Assembly (NCBI GenBank): GCA_049999805.1
Contig: JBNGIO010005673.1
Location: 1-30,860 of the forward strand
Direction: 5' to 3'
DNA length: 30,860 nucleotides
Source: Folioceros fuciformis
Taxonomy: Eukaryota; Anthocerotophyta; Anthocerotopsida; Anthocerotales
Position numbers and translations under genes: made by a program. Positions 8,983 to 18,059 of this stretch are shown one piece after another (within the stretch, counting starts at the first letter, position 1; every line of letters begins with the position of its first letter). The notes beneath the pieces are model-generated. The model saw only the letters and a list, made by a program, of their open reading frames with translations. It had not been told where the DNA came from and ran no database searches.

Positions 8983-10836
8983 ATGGCGTCTCGACTGTCG
9001 ACCATTGAGGAGGAAAAACGTAGCGAGCTGGCATCTGCAACTAAGAGCAGTACTAGGCGGGAATTGGAGAACCTGAAGCTGCAACTGCAGAAGCTCGAAA
9101 CAAACATCTCATCGAGTGAGACCAGCAGCAAAAGCAGAACTATAAGGTTCAGCAGCGCAGCTCGGGACCCTGCGTCCTCGCAAACGCGCCAGAAGCTGGC
9201 TATTTTGGAAGCTGAGCTCGCTGCGAAGAATGAGCGGCTGTCTTACCTGGAACGGCACCGCAGGGATGCTACGCAGAAGCGCAAGGATGAGCTGAAAATC
9301 ATCATCCGCAAGGCGCAGGCGCTGGACCTTGCCTTCTTGGTTGATGCTACATGGAGCATGGCAGGCTGTATAGATATAGTGAAGGATGAGGTGGCTTCTG
9401 TGGCGAAGGGCATCGCTGAAGCACATCCTCAATCCAATCTTCGTGTGGCGTTCGCCTCCTACCGAGATTACGACGATCCCCCTTACAAGAGCTGTGACTT
9501 TACCTCCAGCTTCCGCGGTCTTGGCAGCGTCTTCGTAAGAGCCCTTTCAGAGGTGAAGGCGTCTGGCGCTGGCGTCGATGCCGCGGAAGATGTTTTTAGT
9601 GGCCTTGAGGATGTGGCCAAGTTGAGCTGGCAGGCTGCTAGTCGTGTGTTGATTCACATTGGTGACGCCCCTTGCCATGGCAGGCGGTTTCATGACGGGG
9701 TTGGAGACAGGTATCCGAACGGGGACAAGCTGCATCGGGACATCGGCCTTCTGCTGCGGACCTTGCGCAATGGGTGCAAAATATCAAGCTACACATTTTG
9801 TCACCTAAACCAGTCTACTAAGAAGATGGTGACGGAATTTGAGAAAGAGGTTGGGGGGGGGTGGATTCAGCAGGAGCTCTTCGACGATATCAGCGACATA
9901 CCGCTGAAGGTTGTGGCGGTCTCCAACGAGACCATAGCCAGCACGTTGAGCTGCCTGGGCAAATCAAAAGGCGTGCCGGGGCCCCACGCGTACGTTTCCG
10001 AGGTGGTGCAGCCTGGGATTCCCGATTGGAAGGAGATTCCCCGTCGGACGGCGCAGCAGTTGAGGGGCAAGTTCTACGGGTCCTTGGATCAGCTTTTGGA
10101 GAGACTGGCTTCGGGCAAGACACTTGATCTAGAGTCAATGCCAACGGTTGATGTGCATATAGCACGACATCCATTCAGTGCAAGTGGAGCTATGCGGTGG
10201 CCTTATTATGCACAGGTAACAGATGTCTTGACAAAAGCATGCCTTCCGATGGTCGTGAAGAGGTTCAAGATGCCTTCGGCTGCAAAGAGCTCGGATGTTC
10301 ACCGTGAAGGGCGATACCTGGAGCAGATGGAGGTGCAAACTGTGTCTGCACAGATGGCCACAGAATTTAACAAGAAGATGAAAAACCTGGCAGGAGCAAA
10401 GCAGGTTACGTTCTCCATGGTAACAACTCTTAACGTGGAGGGTGCACAGGGCGGGCCAAGCCTTTCCTATAACATGGAGAAATTTCTGAAAGGGTCATGG
10501 ATAAAGTATTCGAACAATGCGGGATATGTAAATACGGCAGATTACGCTGCAACCTTACAGGCGTTCAGTCACTGGACGCATGAAAGGTCAAGAGGTCTCT
10601 TCATGGTGACGGACCTCCAGGGAGTGCGTGTGCAAAGTTCAAACGGCGAGAACGAGTTTTGGCTGTCTGATCCAGCCATACACAGCAAGGATTTGTTGCG
10701 CTTTACTGCCACAAACTTAGGAGAAGCAGGATTCGAGCTCTTTTACGAAACGCACAAATGCAACGATGTGTGCCGGGGTCTAATGCTTAAGCCATGCATG
10801 AACGGCTACACTGTTGCAGGTACAAGGCTCCGGTAG
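8983..10836 (+). CDS. vWA domain + alpha-kinase (atypical protein kinase), intact
   Basis: Predicted 617 aa, apparently one exon. I chose the ATG at 8983 because the open frame further upstream has no in-frame ATG. Residues about 8-112 are charged and probably coiled coil. Residues about 115-312 form a von Willebrand A domain with a D121-x-T123-x-S125 MIDAS motif. Residues about 385-605 form an alpha-kinase domain: 'MVVK' with the probable ATP-binding K426, 'TDLQG' with D544, 'LSDPAI' at 561-566, and the C-terminal zinc-site pattern H591-x-C593...C597. This architecture is that of the Dictyostelium VwkA-like alpha-kinases, which phosphorylate Ser/Thr, with myosin II-related roles there. The plant substrate is unknown. 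A run of nine G at 9853-9861 sits inside the coding region. Two related kinase loci follow on the same strand. Confidence 0.88.
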   Translation: MASRLSTIEEEKRSELASATKSSTRRELENLKLQLQKLETNISSSETSSKSRTIRFSSAARDPASSQTRQKLAILEAELAAKNERLSYLERHRRDATQKRKDELKIIIRKAQALDLAFLVDATWSMAGCIDIVKDEVASVAKGIAEAHPQSNLRVAFASYRDYDDPPYKSCDFTSSFRGLGSVFVRALSEVKASGAGVDAAEDVFSGLEDVAKLSWQAASRVLIHIGDAPCHGRRFHDGVGDRYPNGDKLHRDIGLLLRTLRNGCKISSYTFCHLNQSTKKMVTEFEKEVGGGWIQQELFDDISDIPLKVVAVSNETIASTLSCLGKSKGVPGPHAYVSEVVQPGIPDWKEIPRRTAQQLRGKFYGSLDQLLERLASGKTLDLESMPTVDVHIARHPFSASGAMRWPYYAQVTDVLTKACLPMVVKRFKMPSAAKSSDVHREGRYLEQMEVQTVSAQMATEFNKKMKNLAGAKQVTFSMVTTLNVEGAQGGPSLSYNMEKFLKGSWIKYSNNAGYVNTADYAATLQAFSHWTHERSRGLFMVTDLQGVRVQSSNGENEFWLSDPAIHSKDLLRFTATNLGEAGFELFYETHKCNDVCRGLMLKPCMNGYTVAGTRLR

Positions 10837-11429
10837 CTGCAAGGCTGTCATGCCATATGGTTGTTGGGATTGTAAGGCAGGGCTGTAGGGATTGTAAGGC
10901 AGGGGCTGTTCAGCTCTTGGTTTGCTGGATTGGATGCTTCCCAGTTTTGCGTAGATGGCAGCAGCCGCCCTGACAGCATCGATTTATCCCCCGAACTGTG
11001 ACTGACGAACAGGAGGGGAATGAAATCGTGACTGTCGTGATTGTCTTGTCCATTGCCAGAGTCTTAAGAGTAAGGGATACAAATGTGACATCTTGACATG
11101 TTTTCGGAGGCCTGCAAGCAAGGGATAAGAACGCAATCATCTTGCATAGGAGTATATTTACGAACCTTGTTGGTCACATCTCTCGCCTAGCCTGGAGGGT
11201 TCGTAATGCATCTACGTACTCTTCTTAAGTAGATAGATGGATTTTTCTTGGCGGCCTGATCCTTGTGGGGCGATGCAATTTTTTTTTTCTCTGCCTCCCT
11301 TGGTTGAACACAAGGTGTTTTTTTCTCGTTCCTTGGCTCAAGCAAACATCATTGGTATTTCTCCAAAGGATCCATACAAATCTACGTGAAACATAGATTT
11401 CCTGTCCATACTGATTAGCCTCCGGCGCT
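10837..11429. other. 3' flank of the vWA-kinase gene
   Basis: This probably contains the 3' untranslated region. A short direct duplication with 'gggattgtaaggcag' lies at 10866-10887 and 10888-10910. A run of T occurs near 11280. No gene is seen. Confidence 0.5.
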
Positions 11430-12070
11430 GGAGGCGTGTTCAGCGATTTGGAGGACGAGGCCAATTCGAGCTGGAGGGCTGCTAACTGGGTGATGCGCCT
11501 CGCCATGGCAAACGATTTCACGATAGAGTCGGAGACAGGTTTACCAGGACGCGGACATCGACGAACGGCTTCAGATTTTGCAGCAAGGATGCAAGATCTC
11601 TACGTACGTAAACGAGTTAGCAAGAATGTGGTACAGGAGTACTTTGAGAAAGAGATGGAGGGCAGTTGGATTTACCTGAAGGGAGGCCGGACATGGATGT
11701 TCATCATCGGAGGAGAGGTGTCTCGAAGCGATGGAGGAACAACCAGTGTCTGCACAAACGGCCGAAGAATGCAACAAGGAGATGAAGATTTTGGCTATGC
11801 TGAGGTTCTGTGAGATGACTGTCACAACTCTGGAAGTGACCGATGCATTTAATTTCGACAAGCCATGCCGATTCTACAACACACAGAAGTTTCGGAAGGG
11901 ATCATGGCCAAAGTACATACTCGAACGATGGAATGCTGGAGATGTGAGTACAACAGATTTCGCTGCTACCTCGCAGGCGTTCAGCCGCTCGACGCATGTG
12001 AGGTCCAAAGGTTTCCTTGTGACTCACCTGCTGGCCCGCCGGGTGTGGACGAGGGTTGGCCTGCCTCGCA
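11430..12070 (+). pseudogene. Decayed vWA-alpha-kinase copy
   Basis: Pieces of the upstream gene recur in order but in broken frames. 11436-11690 matches the end of the vWA domain (FSxLEDxAxxSWxAA, then GCKIS in another frame, then EYFEKEMEGSWI). At about 11697 sequence matching 'DVHREGRYL' follows directly, so the linker and the kinase N-lobe with the catalytic lysine are missing. 11731-12040 matches the kinase core (VSAQTAEECNKEMK, FRKGSWPKY, DFAATSQAFS). The region equivalent to DLQG reads THLLA, so the conserved aspartate is lost. Similarity stops before the LSDPAI and zinc motifs. At least one frameshift and a large internal deletion make function very unlikely. Confidence 0.8.
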
Positions 12071-12478
12071 CGCGTGACGCTCGTACATCTGAAGTAGAAC
12101 GAGGCGAAATCGTAAGCTCAAGAGTAGTTTAGCCTCAGTAAGTAGCCTTACCCAGTTGACGCAAAGAAGTACTCGGTGGGGAGGTTCCATCCTCAGGGAG
12201 TAAGCGCAAGAGTAACGCTGCTGGCCCCTGTTATAAATGACGCGAGGACAAGGATTGCGATCCAGTAGCTCAGCCTCCAGTGTTCGCAATTGCCGCAACC
12301 GGGAGGAAGGTCGACGTCTCTGCCACTGTGACGACGGAGGAAATATTCCTGGAAGTTCTAGCTATCTGGCGCGCATCGCGAAGCTATTGTGAGGCCAGCT
12401 TTGAAAAGAAGGCCCGATATTGGAGGCGGCTGCCGTCCCGGGAAACGACATCACCAAGCAGCAGCGTGAAGCCCCGAC
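12071..12478. other. Spacer between kinase copies, with possible inverted fragment
   Basis: No intact gene. On the minus strand at about 12256-12298 a short reading 'RQLRTLEAELLDRN' resembles the coiled-coil 'RQKLAILEAELAAKN' of the intact vWA-kinase, in inverted orientation. A plus-strand frame from 12280 runs towards the downstream kinase but in a different frame and without recognisable domains. The promoter of the downstream kinase should lie here. Confidence 0.35.
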
Positions 12479-13306
12479 ATGGCCAAAGCGCCACCAAAGC
12501 CAGTAGTGGAACCCAGCTGGGAAATGATTCCTGGCTATTGCAAGGCACGACAATTCACATTCAAGGTTTACGATTCCTTGGATGACCTTTTGGCCAGACT
12601 GGAATCCCGCATGAAGCTTGAAGTGGAAGATATGGCAACAGTCGCTGTTCAGGTTGATCCAAACCCGTTCAGTGACGAAGGGGCTAATAGGTGGCCGTTT
12701 CATGCGCGGGTAATGGATCTCTCGTCAGGGACAACGACTCCGATGGTGGTGAAGCAGTTCAAGGTCCCGACGCCCAAGGGCCTGGATAAGGAGCGATATC
12801 TGGCACAGATGGAGGTGCAAGTGGTGAGTGCACTATTGGCTGAAGAATTTAACGAGAGTACGAAGAACCTGCAGGGGGCGAGACGGGTGACGTTCTCCAG
12901 GGTCACAACTTTGCACGTGGAAGGTGCCTCCGGGGATCCGTGCAAATACTACAACCTTGAGAAGCCTCTCGAAGGATCATGGAAGAAGTTTTCCTCCAAC
13001 AGTGGATACGTGGATCAGTCCGATTACGCTTGTTCCTTGCAGGCGTTCACCCATTGGACCTATGAGAGGTCTAAAGGTCACCTTATCGTGGGTGACCTCC
13101 AGGGTGTGCGACTGGAGAACCCAGGGTCGGACGAGTTTTGGCTCAGTGATCCCGCAATCTACAGCAGAGATTTGTCACGCTTCACCGAGACGAACATGGG
13201 AGAATCCGGATTTCAGCTTTTCTACAAAACGCACCGATGCAACGATGTGTGCCGAGCGCTGAAACTCAATAAGGTTGGACTTGGATTGCATGGTAAACGC
13301 CAGTAG
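12479..13306 (+). CDS. Alpha-kinase without vWA domain, paralogue of the upstream gene
   Basis: Predicted 275 aa from the ATG at 12479. It aligns with the intact upstream protein from the linker after its vWA domain to near the C-terminus. Key features are kept: 'MVVK' with K92, 'GDLQG' with D206, 'LSDPAI' at 222-227, and the zinc pattern H252-x-C254...C258. Coiled-coil and vWA parts are absent, and no vWA sequence is seen in the 400 bases upstream. It could be a functional kinase-only derivative or a 5'-truncated copy whose frame has not yet decayed. The many conservative differences from the paralogue without a frame break favour past selection on the kinase domain. Confidence 0.75.
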   Translation: MAKAPPKPVVEPSWEMIPGYCKARQFTFKVYDSLDDLLARLESRMKLEVEDMATVAVQVDPNPFSDEGANRWPFHARVMDLSSGTTTPMVVKQFKVPTPKGLDKERYLAQMEVQVVSALLAEEFNESTKNLQGARRVTFSRVTTLHVEGASGDPCKYYNLEKPLEGSWKKFSSNSGYVDQSDYACSLQAFTHWTYERSKGHLIVGDLQGVRLENPGSDEFWLSDPAIYSRDLSRFTETNMGESGFQLFYKTHRCNDVCRALKLNKVGLGLHGKRQ

Positions 13307-13929
13307 AGTTGTGGATTGAGTTGTTGATTATGGGTTTGCTTCGCAACAGGGCTGCTCTCAAATTTTGCAGTCCATGTTTTTCCCAGTCGTCAGACCTCAC
13401 AGCATTTTTGAGTCATGCTGCTGTGAGTCACCGCGCCTCAATGCTTTTTTCAATCAGGTCTCAATTGCTGTACTGCCAAGGGAAGCAGTATTGTCTTTGG
13501 AATTAGGAGAAGCCGAAACGGTCCAATCTCCACCATGTGCTGATACCCGTTGCTTTTAATATGTTCTTGCATTTTTAATACGTACATCCCAAGCGTCAAA
13601 CGTATCGTGGTGAACGCTTAGCGGTTGTGTTGCGTGCACACCCTACGCTACGCTTGGAACCTAAATGGGAGATGTGAAACACGGTCTTGCGTGACCAGGC
13701 CATGTTGAAAATAAATTTGTAGTTCAATTGAAAATGTATCAATTGAGGTACAAATTCATTCATGACATGATGGGAGTAACATGAACTGCAAACAAGTTCA
13801 TTACAGCCCGTCAACGCAATTTCTTTCACTTTATAGAACTGTCTTTTCCTGCGAGCGAGGGCATTAGAGCTCACTGCTGTACTGCCAAGCAAAGAATATG
13901 TGTCTAAAGAATTAGCATATTTAGAATAT
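13307..13929. other. 3' flank of the kinase-only gene
   Basis: Probable 3' untranslated region of the kinase followed by AT-richer spacer leading into the second segment copy. Open frames here overlap on both strands and carry no recognisable motif. Confidence 0.5.
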
Positions 13930-15730
13930 TCATCCTAATATGACATGCATATGCGGACACCCATTCATTGTCTTTCAATTGGAATTCATCCCATGCTTGA
14001 ACCTTATAGTAGTATTTGCACATTGGTATGTATGACTGCACTTTGACATTGGTATGTATGACTGCACTTTGACATAGCAAGACGATGCAAATCAAACTTA
14101 TGGATTGTATTTTTCTTAAGTAGTCAATGGCATGGACTCCAACAACATGATGGTTTGTCATGAGGTCAATCCATAGGCTCCCATTAAGGTTGAGTGACAA
14201 ATAAGTAAAACAATTTGACTGAAGTTTATAGTTATTTATTCAACCTATGAAAAACATAAAACTTAATTTCTTCAAAAATATATGTATAGGGTTTACGAGA
14301 GCTCTAGATCTATATATGTAGTGAGGCAATCTTAGTCTTAGATATTTAATTCCTTGGAACCTTGTTTGCAACGATCCTTAAGATTGTGACAACTTGGATT
14401 TATGGTGTGAAATTAGTGGTAAGCTTTATAAAGGAGATCTACAACACAAAGAAGTAGACTAAACCCGAGCGCAAGTGGGACAGTGGACTCTCTTATCATT
14501 GCCCTCATTTGCAGCAAGACGAACAAAAAGGGTTGTAATTAATGCCTTATCATCATTCGAAGGGCTCAAGGTACACTTAAAGAAAATACAAGCTAAGCTT
14601 GTGAGCATGCTATAAAAAGCAACTACTTAAGGCACACTTTAAGAAATACCAACTAAGCTTGTGAGCATGCTATATAAAAGCAAGTTTGAATAAAGCACGA
14701 TATCAAAAATAGAAAGAAGGAAGGAACGGTGTGGTCAAATTACCAAGCTATAAAGTTCAAGCTATTTAAACTATTTTTATTGTGAGCTACAGCCAAACAA
14801 GAACCTCTAATATCATCATCATAAGAGAGGGATCTAGAGAGGCTCAAGCTATAAAGTTCACGCTTCTAAAATCACCTTTACTTTGAGATACACAGCCAAA
14901 CAAGAACCTCTAATATCATTATCATGTAAGAGAGGCATCTATAAAGGCTCAATCTTCTTAAAACTTTGATTGAAAGATATAGAATGGAAGTCACTCTTGA
15001 AAATTCACAAGAGATGCTTATAAGGTTGACCCTTCAAGTGCATGATTCACTAAACCAAGCACGGATTGTGCAAAATGAAGCATGAAATTTGCTACGTCTA
15101 GTGTACGATAGGCAATCTCAAATTCAAGATGGACTGAATGACATGCGAAATGACATAGATACAATACAACCTCAATTGGAGAATCTTTCAAATGAAGTTC
15201 TAGGCCAAGGTGGGCCAGCTCTACAGCAACGCCAGGATTTTCTTCAATATTGTCGTCACAACCTTATTGAAGAAATTCTTCATTCCCCAATTCTAGATGA
15301 AACATGTAGTATATGTATGGAAACTCAAGAACAAGGTGATCATCGAATATGTAGGCTACTATGTTGTACACACATTTTTCATGAGAATTGCATTTTGCAA
15401 TGGCTTCAAAGACGGCAGTCGTGTCCACTTTGTAGGAGAACAATGTTTTGATCTTCTATGCAACTACTAGAAACACGTGTCCTTTGTAAGGCTTTTAAAA
15501 TTATTGCACCTTTTGTGATGACCTTTAAAAGTGTTACAAAGGAAAGCTTGCGTGAGAGGCTTAATGATCACTTCTATTGAGAGGCTTAATGATCACTTCT
15601 TTTGATGTTGCACTTTATTGTACGACATACTTTGTATAATTAAGCATAGATAATGAAAGAGTCAATTTACTACTTGATTTTTAAGGTCTAAACAACATTT
15701 GAAAGTAATTATGTTTCTAAGAATTATTTA
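13930..15730 (+). repeat. Segmental duplication, copy 2 (RING-H2 gene and flanks)
   Basis: Direct-orientation partner of 5640-7160. It has its own later tandem duplications: a 26-base unit 'attggtatgtatgactgc..' twice at 14022-14073, and a unit of about 101 bases twice at 14745-14950 ('agctataaagttca...aacaagaacctctaatatcat'). Two 60-base TATA-like modules lie at 14565-14690, against three in copy 1. Confidence 0.8.
14984..15451 (+). pseudogene. RING-H2 finger protein, copy 2, early nonsense codon
   Basis: The ATG at 14984 aligns with the ATG of copy 1 at 6473. Codon 34 is TGA (15083-15085), where copy 1 has TGG (Trp34). After that the same frame is open to 15451, giving a 155-codon gene if the stop is ignored. 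The C-terminal RING-H2 is complete here: CSIC, then C-T-H-x2-H-x2-C, then CPLC. The next in-frame ATG after the stop is at about 15141, so a protein starting there could still include the whole RING, missing about 50 N-terminal residues. Zinc-finger E3 ubiquitin ligase function is inferred from the RING only. Confidence 0.7.
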
Positions 15731-16361
15731 TTAGGTTTATTATTATTAGTACTCTAGTGGTAGTAGACCCATTCACACCTTCCGGACCATGATATTTTAG
15801 GCTAAGGGTTAGCCCCCAGTATGCCATTCATGATTTATTCTCTCTTTAAGTAGATGGGTTTTCTTATCTTGGTTTTCGAAAATAAATATAAATCCTATTT
15901 CTTTATTAGGTTTTTTTTTGTCTTGAATCCGGTTTGAATTTTGGGTTTTTTGAGGTTTAGAAATGCACGTAACTAGGGATTCGATTTGCAAGCATGTCGT
16001 CATTAACCACCCTAGATGGGCGACAGTGGCTAAAGCAATAACCAAAGTGCATTATTAAGTACTATACTTGTAGGACAGGCATGTTGTCATTACCCTTGCC
16101 TTAGACCTCAAGTCCCATAGGGGCCATAGACAAGGCCTTTTAAAGCTCATCCAAGAGTGTGTAAACGCATATCATAGTCATAGAAGTGGGGTTTTTTTCT
16201 CATTTCTTGGTGGCACCCTTCGCTGACAAAGCATCTCCATCACTTTGTAAAAGAAGTTGCACTTTGGTTAACTCCCTTTTTTGGCAGTGGTTATAGGTTA
16301 CATGCATTTGTTATTTCACAATATATATCATGATATTTTGGGAACAATAAGTAGCTTTGTG
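15731..16361. other. AT-rich spacer
   Basis: No gene recognised. Poly-T tracts and AT-rich sequence run up to the left end of the inverted transposon-like copy. An open minus-strand frame at 15809-16045 has no recognisable motif. Confidence 0.5.
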
Positions 16362-16462
16362 TGGGCAAGCGGGTATGGTATCCTACTAGGCACTCGCTCA
16401 CATGTACTGTGGCCACATCAATCCCACGGTCGTTGTAGGCTTCCCCGGAATCGCTCCTCTCT

Positions 16463-16958
16463 GAGCTTGGTCAGCTACGTCTCTCGTTCCCCTACAATAG
16501 TCAACACTCCCAATCATGTACCTACCAATCCTGCAACACGTCCAGATAGTGGGAGGTCACCATCCCCTCATTTAGAAGGACCCCAGTACTCCCCTCTACC
16601 GATTTCTACCTGCTTACACTCAATACCCTTTCCTCACAAGGCTCCCTATGACACCTTCCTCAACCCAACAATTTAGCTACTCGTCTCGCTACATCCAACG
16701 ACCAACAAGTTTTCCTTCGAGCCTGGTCAGCTCCCTCCAATTGTGTTTATCGTTCACCTGCGACATTCAAACTTCCCTAGCGCGTACCTTCAACACGTCC
16801 AGTCAGTAGGAAGGCACCATTTCTTCACTTGGAAGGGCCCTAGTACCTCCCCCTACCTACACCCAATACCCTTTCCTCACAAGTCTCCTTACAACACCTT
16901 CCACAACGATCCAACTGCTCGTCTCCCTATGTCCAATGACCAACAAGTTTTTCCTTGG
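16463..16958 (+). repeat. Tandem duplication of about 250 bases in the left element tail
   Basis: Units at 16463-16718 and 16719-16958 share 'gagc(c/t)tggtcagct', 'gaaggcaccat'-like, 'ccctttcctcacaag', 'acaccttcc' and 'gaccaacaagttttcctt' in order. The right copy of the element has only one such unit (inverted, about 22540-22765), so the duplication is specific to the left copy. Confidence 0.8.
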
Positions 16959-17490
16959 GCCGGTTGCTATGTGCATGTGCCTGTTAGCGAGAACTTCAAG
17001 GGAGTCTTTCCCTAGAGTCTACCCTCAAGCCAACGGTCACACAAGTATTCCCACACACCTACAACAGCACAACAACCATTCACAAGGGAAGCAACTTGCA
17101 GGGGTGCCCATGGAAGAATATGAGCCCTTCGCCAAGCACTTCGACCACTGCAACATTAGCCACAACCAAGTGCTGTGATGGCACACAACTGGCAACGAGA
17201 TTCCTACGCTCTGCTAAGCATGAGAATTCACCATGAGAAGAGTGTAGAATGTGGTGGTTCATTTCTTTGTGTAGCCTCTCCTTATAGGAGAGATCGACAC
17301 ATGAACCCTCTACTACATGTAGGTGGTGGGCTACCCTTCTCTCCCACTAGGCACCACCAACTTTAATTGTGCACACCTACCAAGAGGCTAAGTCCTACCA
17401 ATAATTGCTAGGGTAGTGCGCACCGCTGAAGATAAGGATTGTTGGCGCTGCCATAGAAGATTTGTTGACCCTCTCTCCAAAACATTGTGG

Positions 17491-17823
17491 CTAGGACTGC
17501 TCTTGAAGGGAGGCAGAGTCTAAAGGTTGAGCTATTGGGCCCCCCTCCATTATTGGGATTCGTCTTCTTTTGGATCCACGAACTTCCACTATACCTTCCT
17601 CTATGTGGATCTCTTGGGATATCCCTTCACCACCACCTACAGGTTTGGTAGGGAAGGGATCCACTTGTTCTTCAACTTGAGGTTCCTTCCCTACGTAGGG
17701 TGAGGATGTCCCCTTCGTAGGTGGGGTCCCTATTGCTCCCTTCGTAGGTAGGTTCCCTACCCCTCTTCTCGTAGGTAGGTTCCCTACTCCTCCTCTCGTA
17801 GGTAGGTTCCCTACTATTCCCAC
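17491..17823 (-). pseudogene. C-terminal remnant of the element gene, with 9-residue repeats
   Basis: The open frame encodes repeats of about 9 residues (GVGNLPTRR type), then 'PYVGKEPQVEEQ', 'GGGEGI.QEIHIEEG' and a basic 'GSKRRRIPIMEGG' before the stop. It matches the C-terminus of the degenerate gene ending at 22185. The repeat is a 27-base DNA unit with 'cgtaggtaggttccctac' phased at 17743, 17770 and 17797, plus diverged units at 17715 and 17831. Because 27 is a multiple of three, the minisatellite stays in frame. The N-terminal 600 or so codons are deleted. Confidence 0.65.
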
Positions 17824-18059
17824 CCATTGTCGTAGGTAGACTGCCTACCCCACTACCATAGGTGGGGTGTCTACCGTATAAGTACCTTCCCTACCTACGT
17901 AGGTATCTTCCATTTTCTCCACGTAGGTACTCTCTCAATGTATGTAGGTAGACATCGTACTACCTAGGTATCTTCTTATCCTAACCTACCAAAATAGAAC
18001 TAAAAAAATCCATAAAAACCTTCACCAGTCGCTCACTACCTACCATGGGCACTTGCCCA

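Larger units (their letters stand above)
16362..18059 (-). mobile_element. Internally deleted transposon-like element, left copy
   Basis: Ends on the + strand are TGGGCAAGCGGGTATGGTA (16362-16380) and TACCATGGGCACTTGCCCA (18041-18059), which are imperfect inverted repeats. Read on the minus strand it contains a 5' block rich in CCTACGTAGG-like motifs (about 17690-17990), the last roughly 110 codons of the gene carried by the right copy (17491-17823), and a 3' non-coding tail. Most of the gene is missing, so this is a deletion derivative. The inner tail has a direct duplication (16463-16718 and 16719-16958). No transposase is recognised and no clear target-site duplication was found. Confidence 0.6.
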
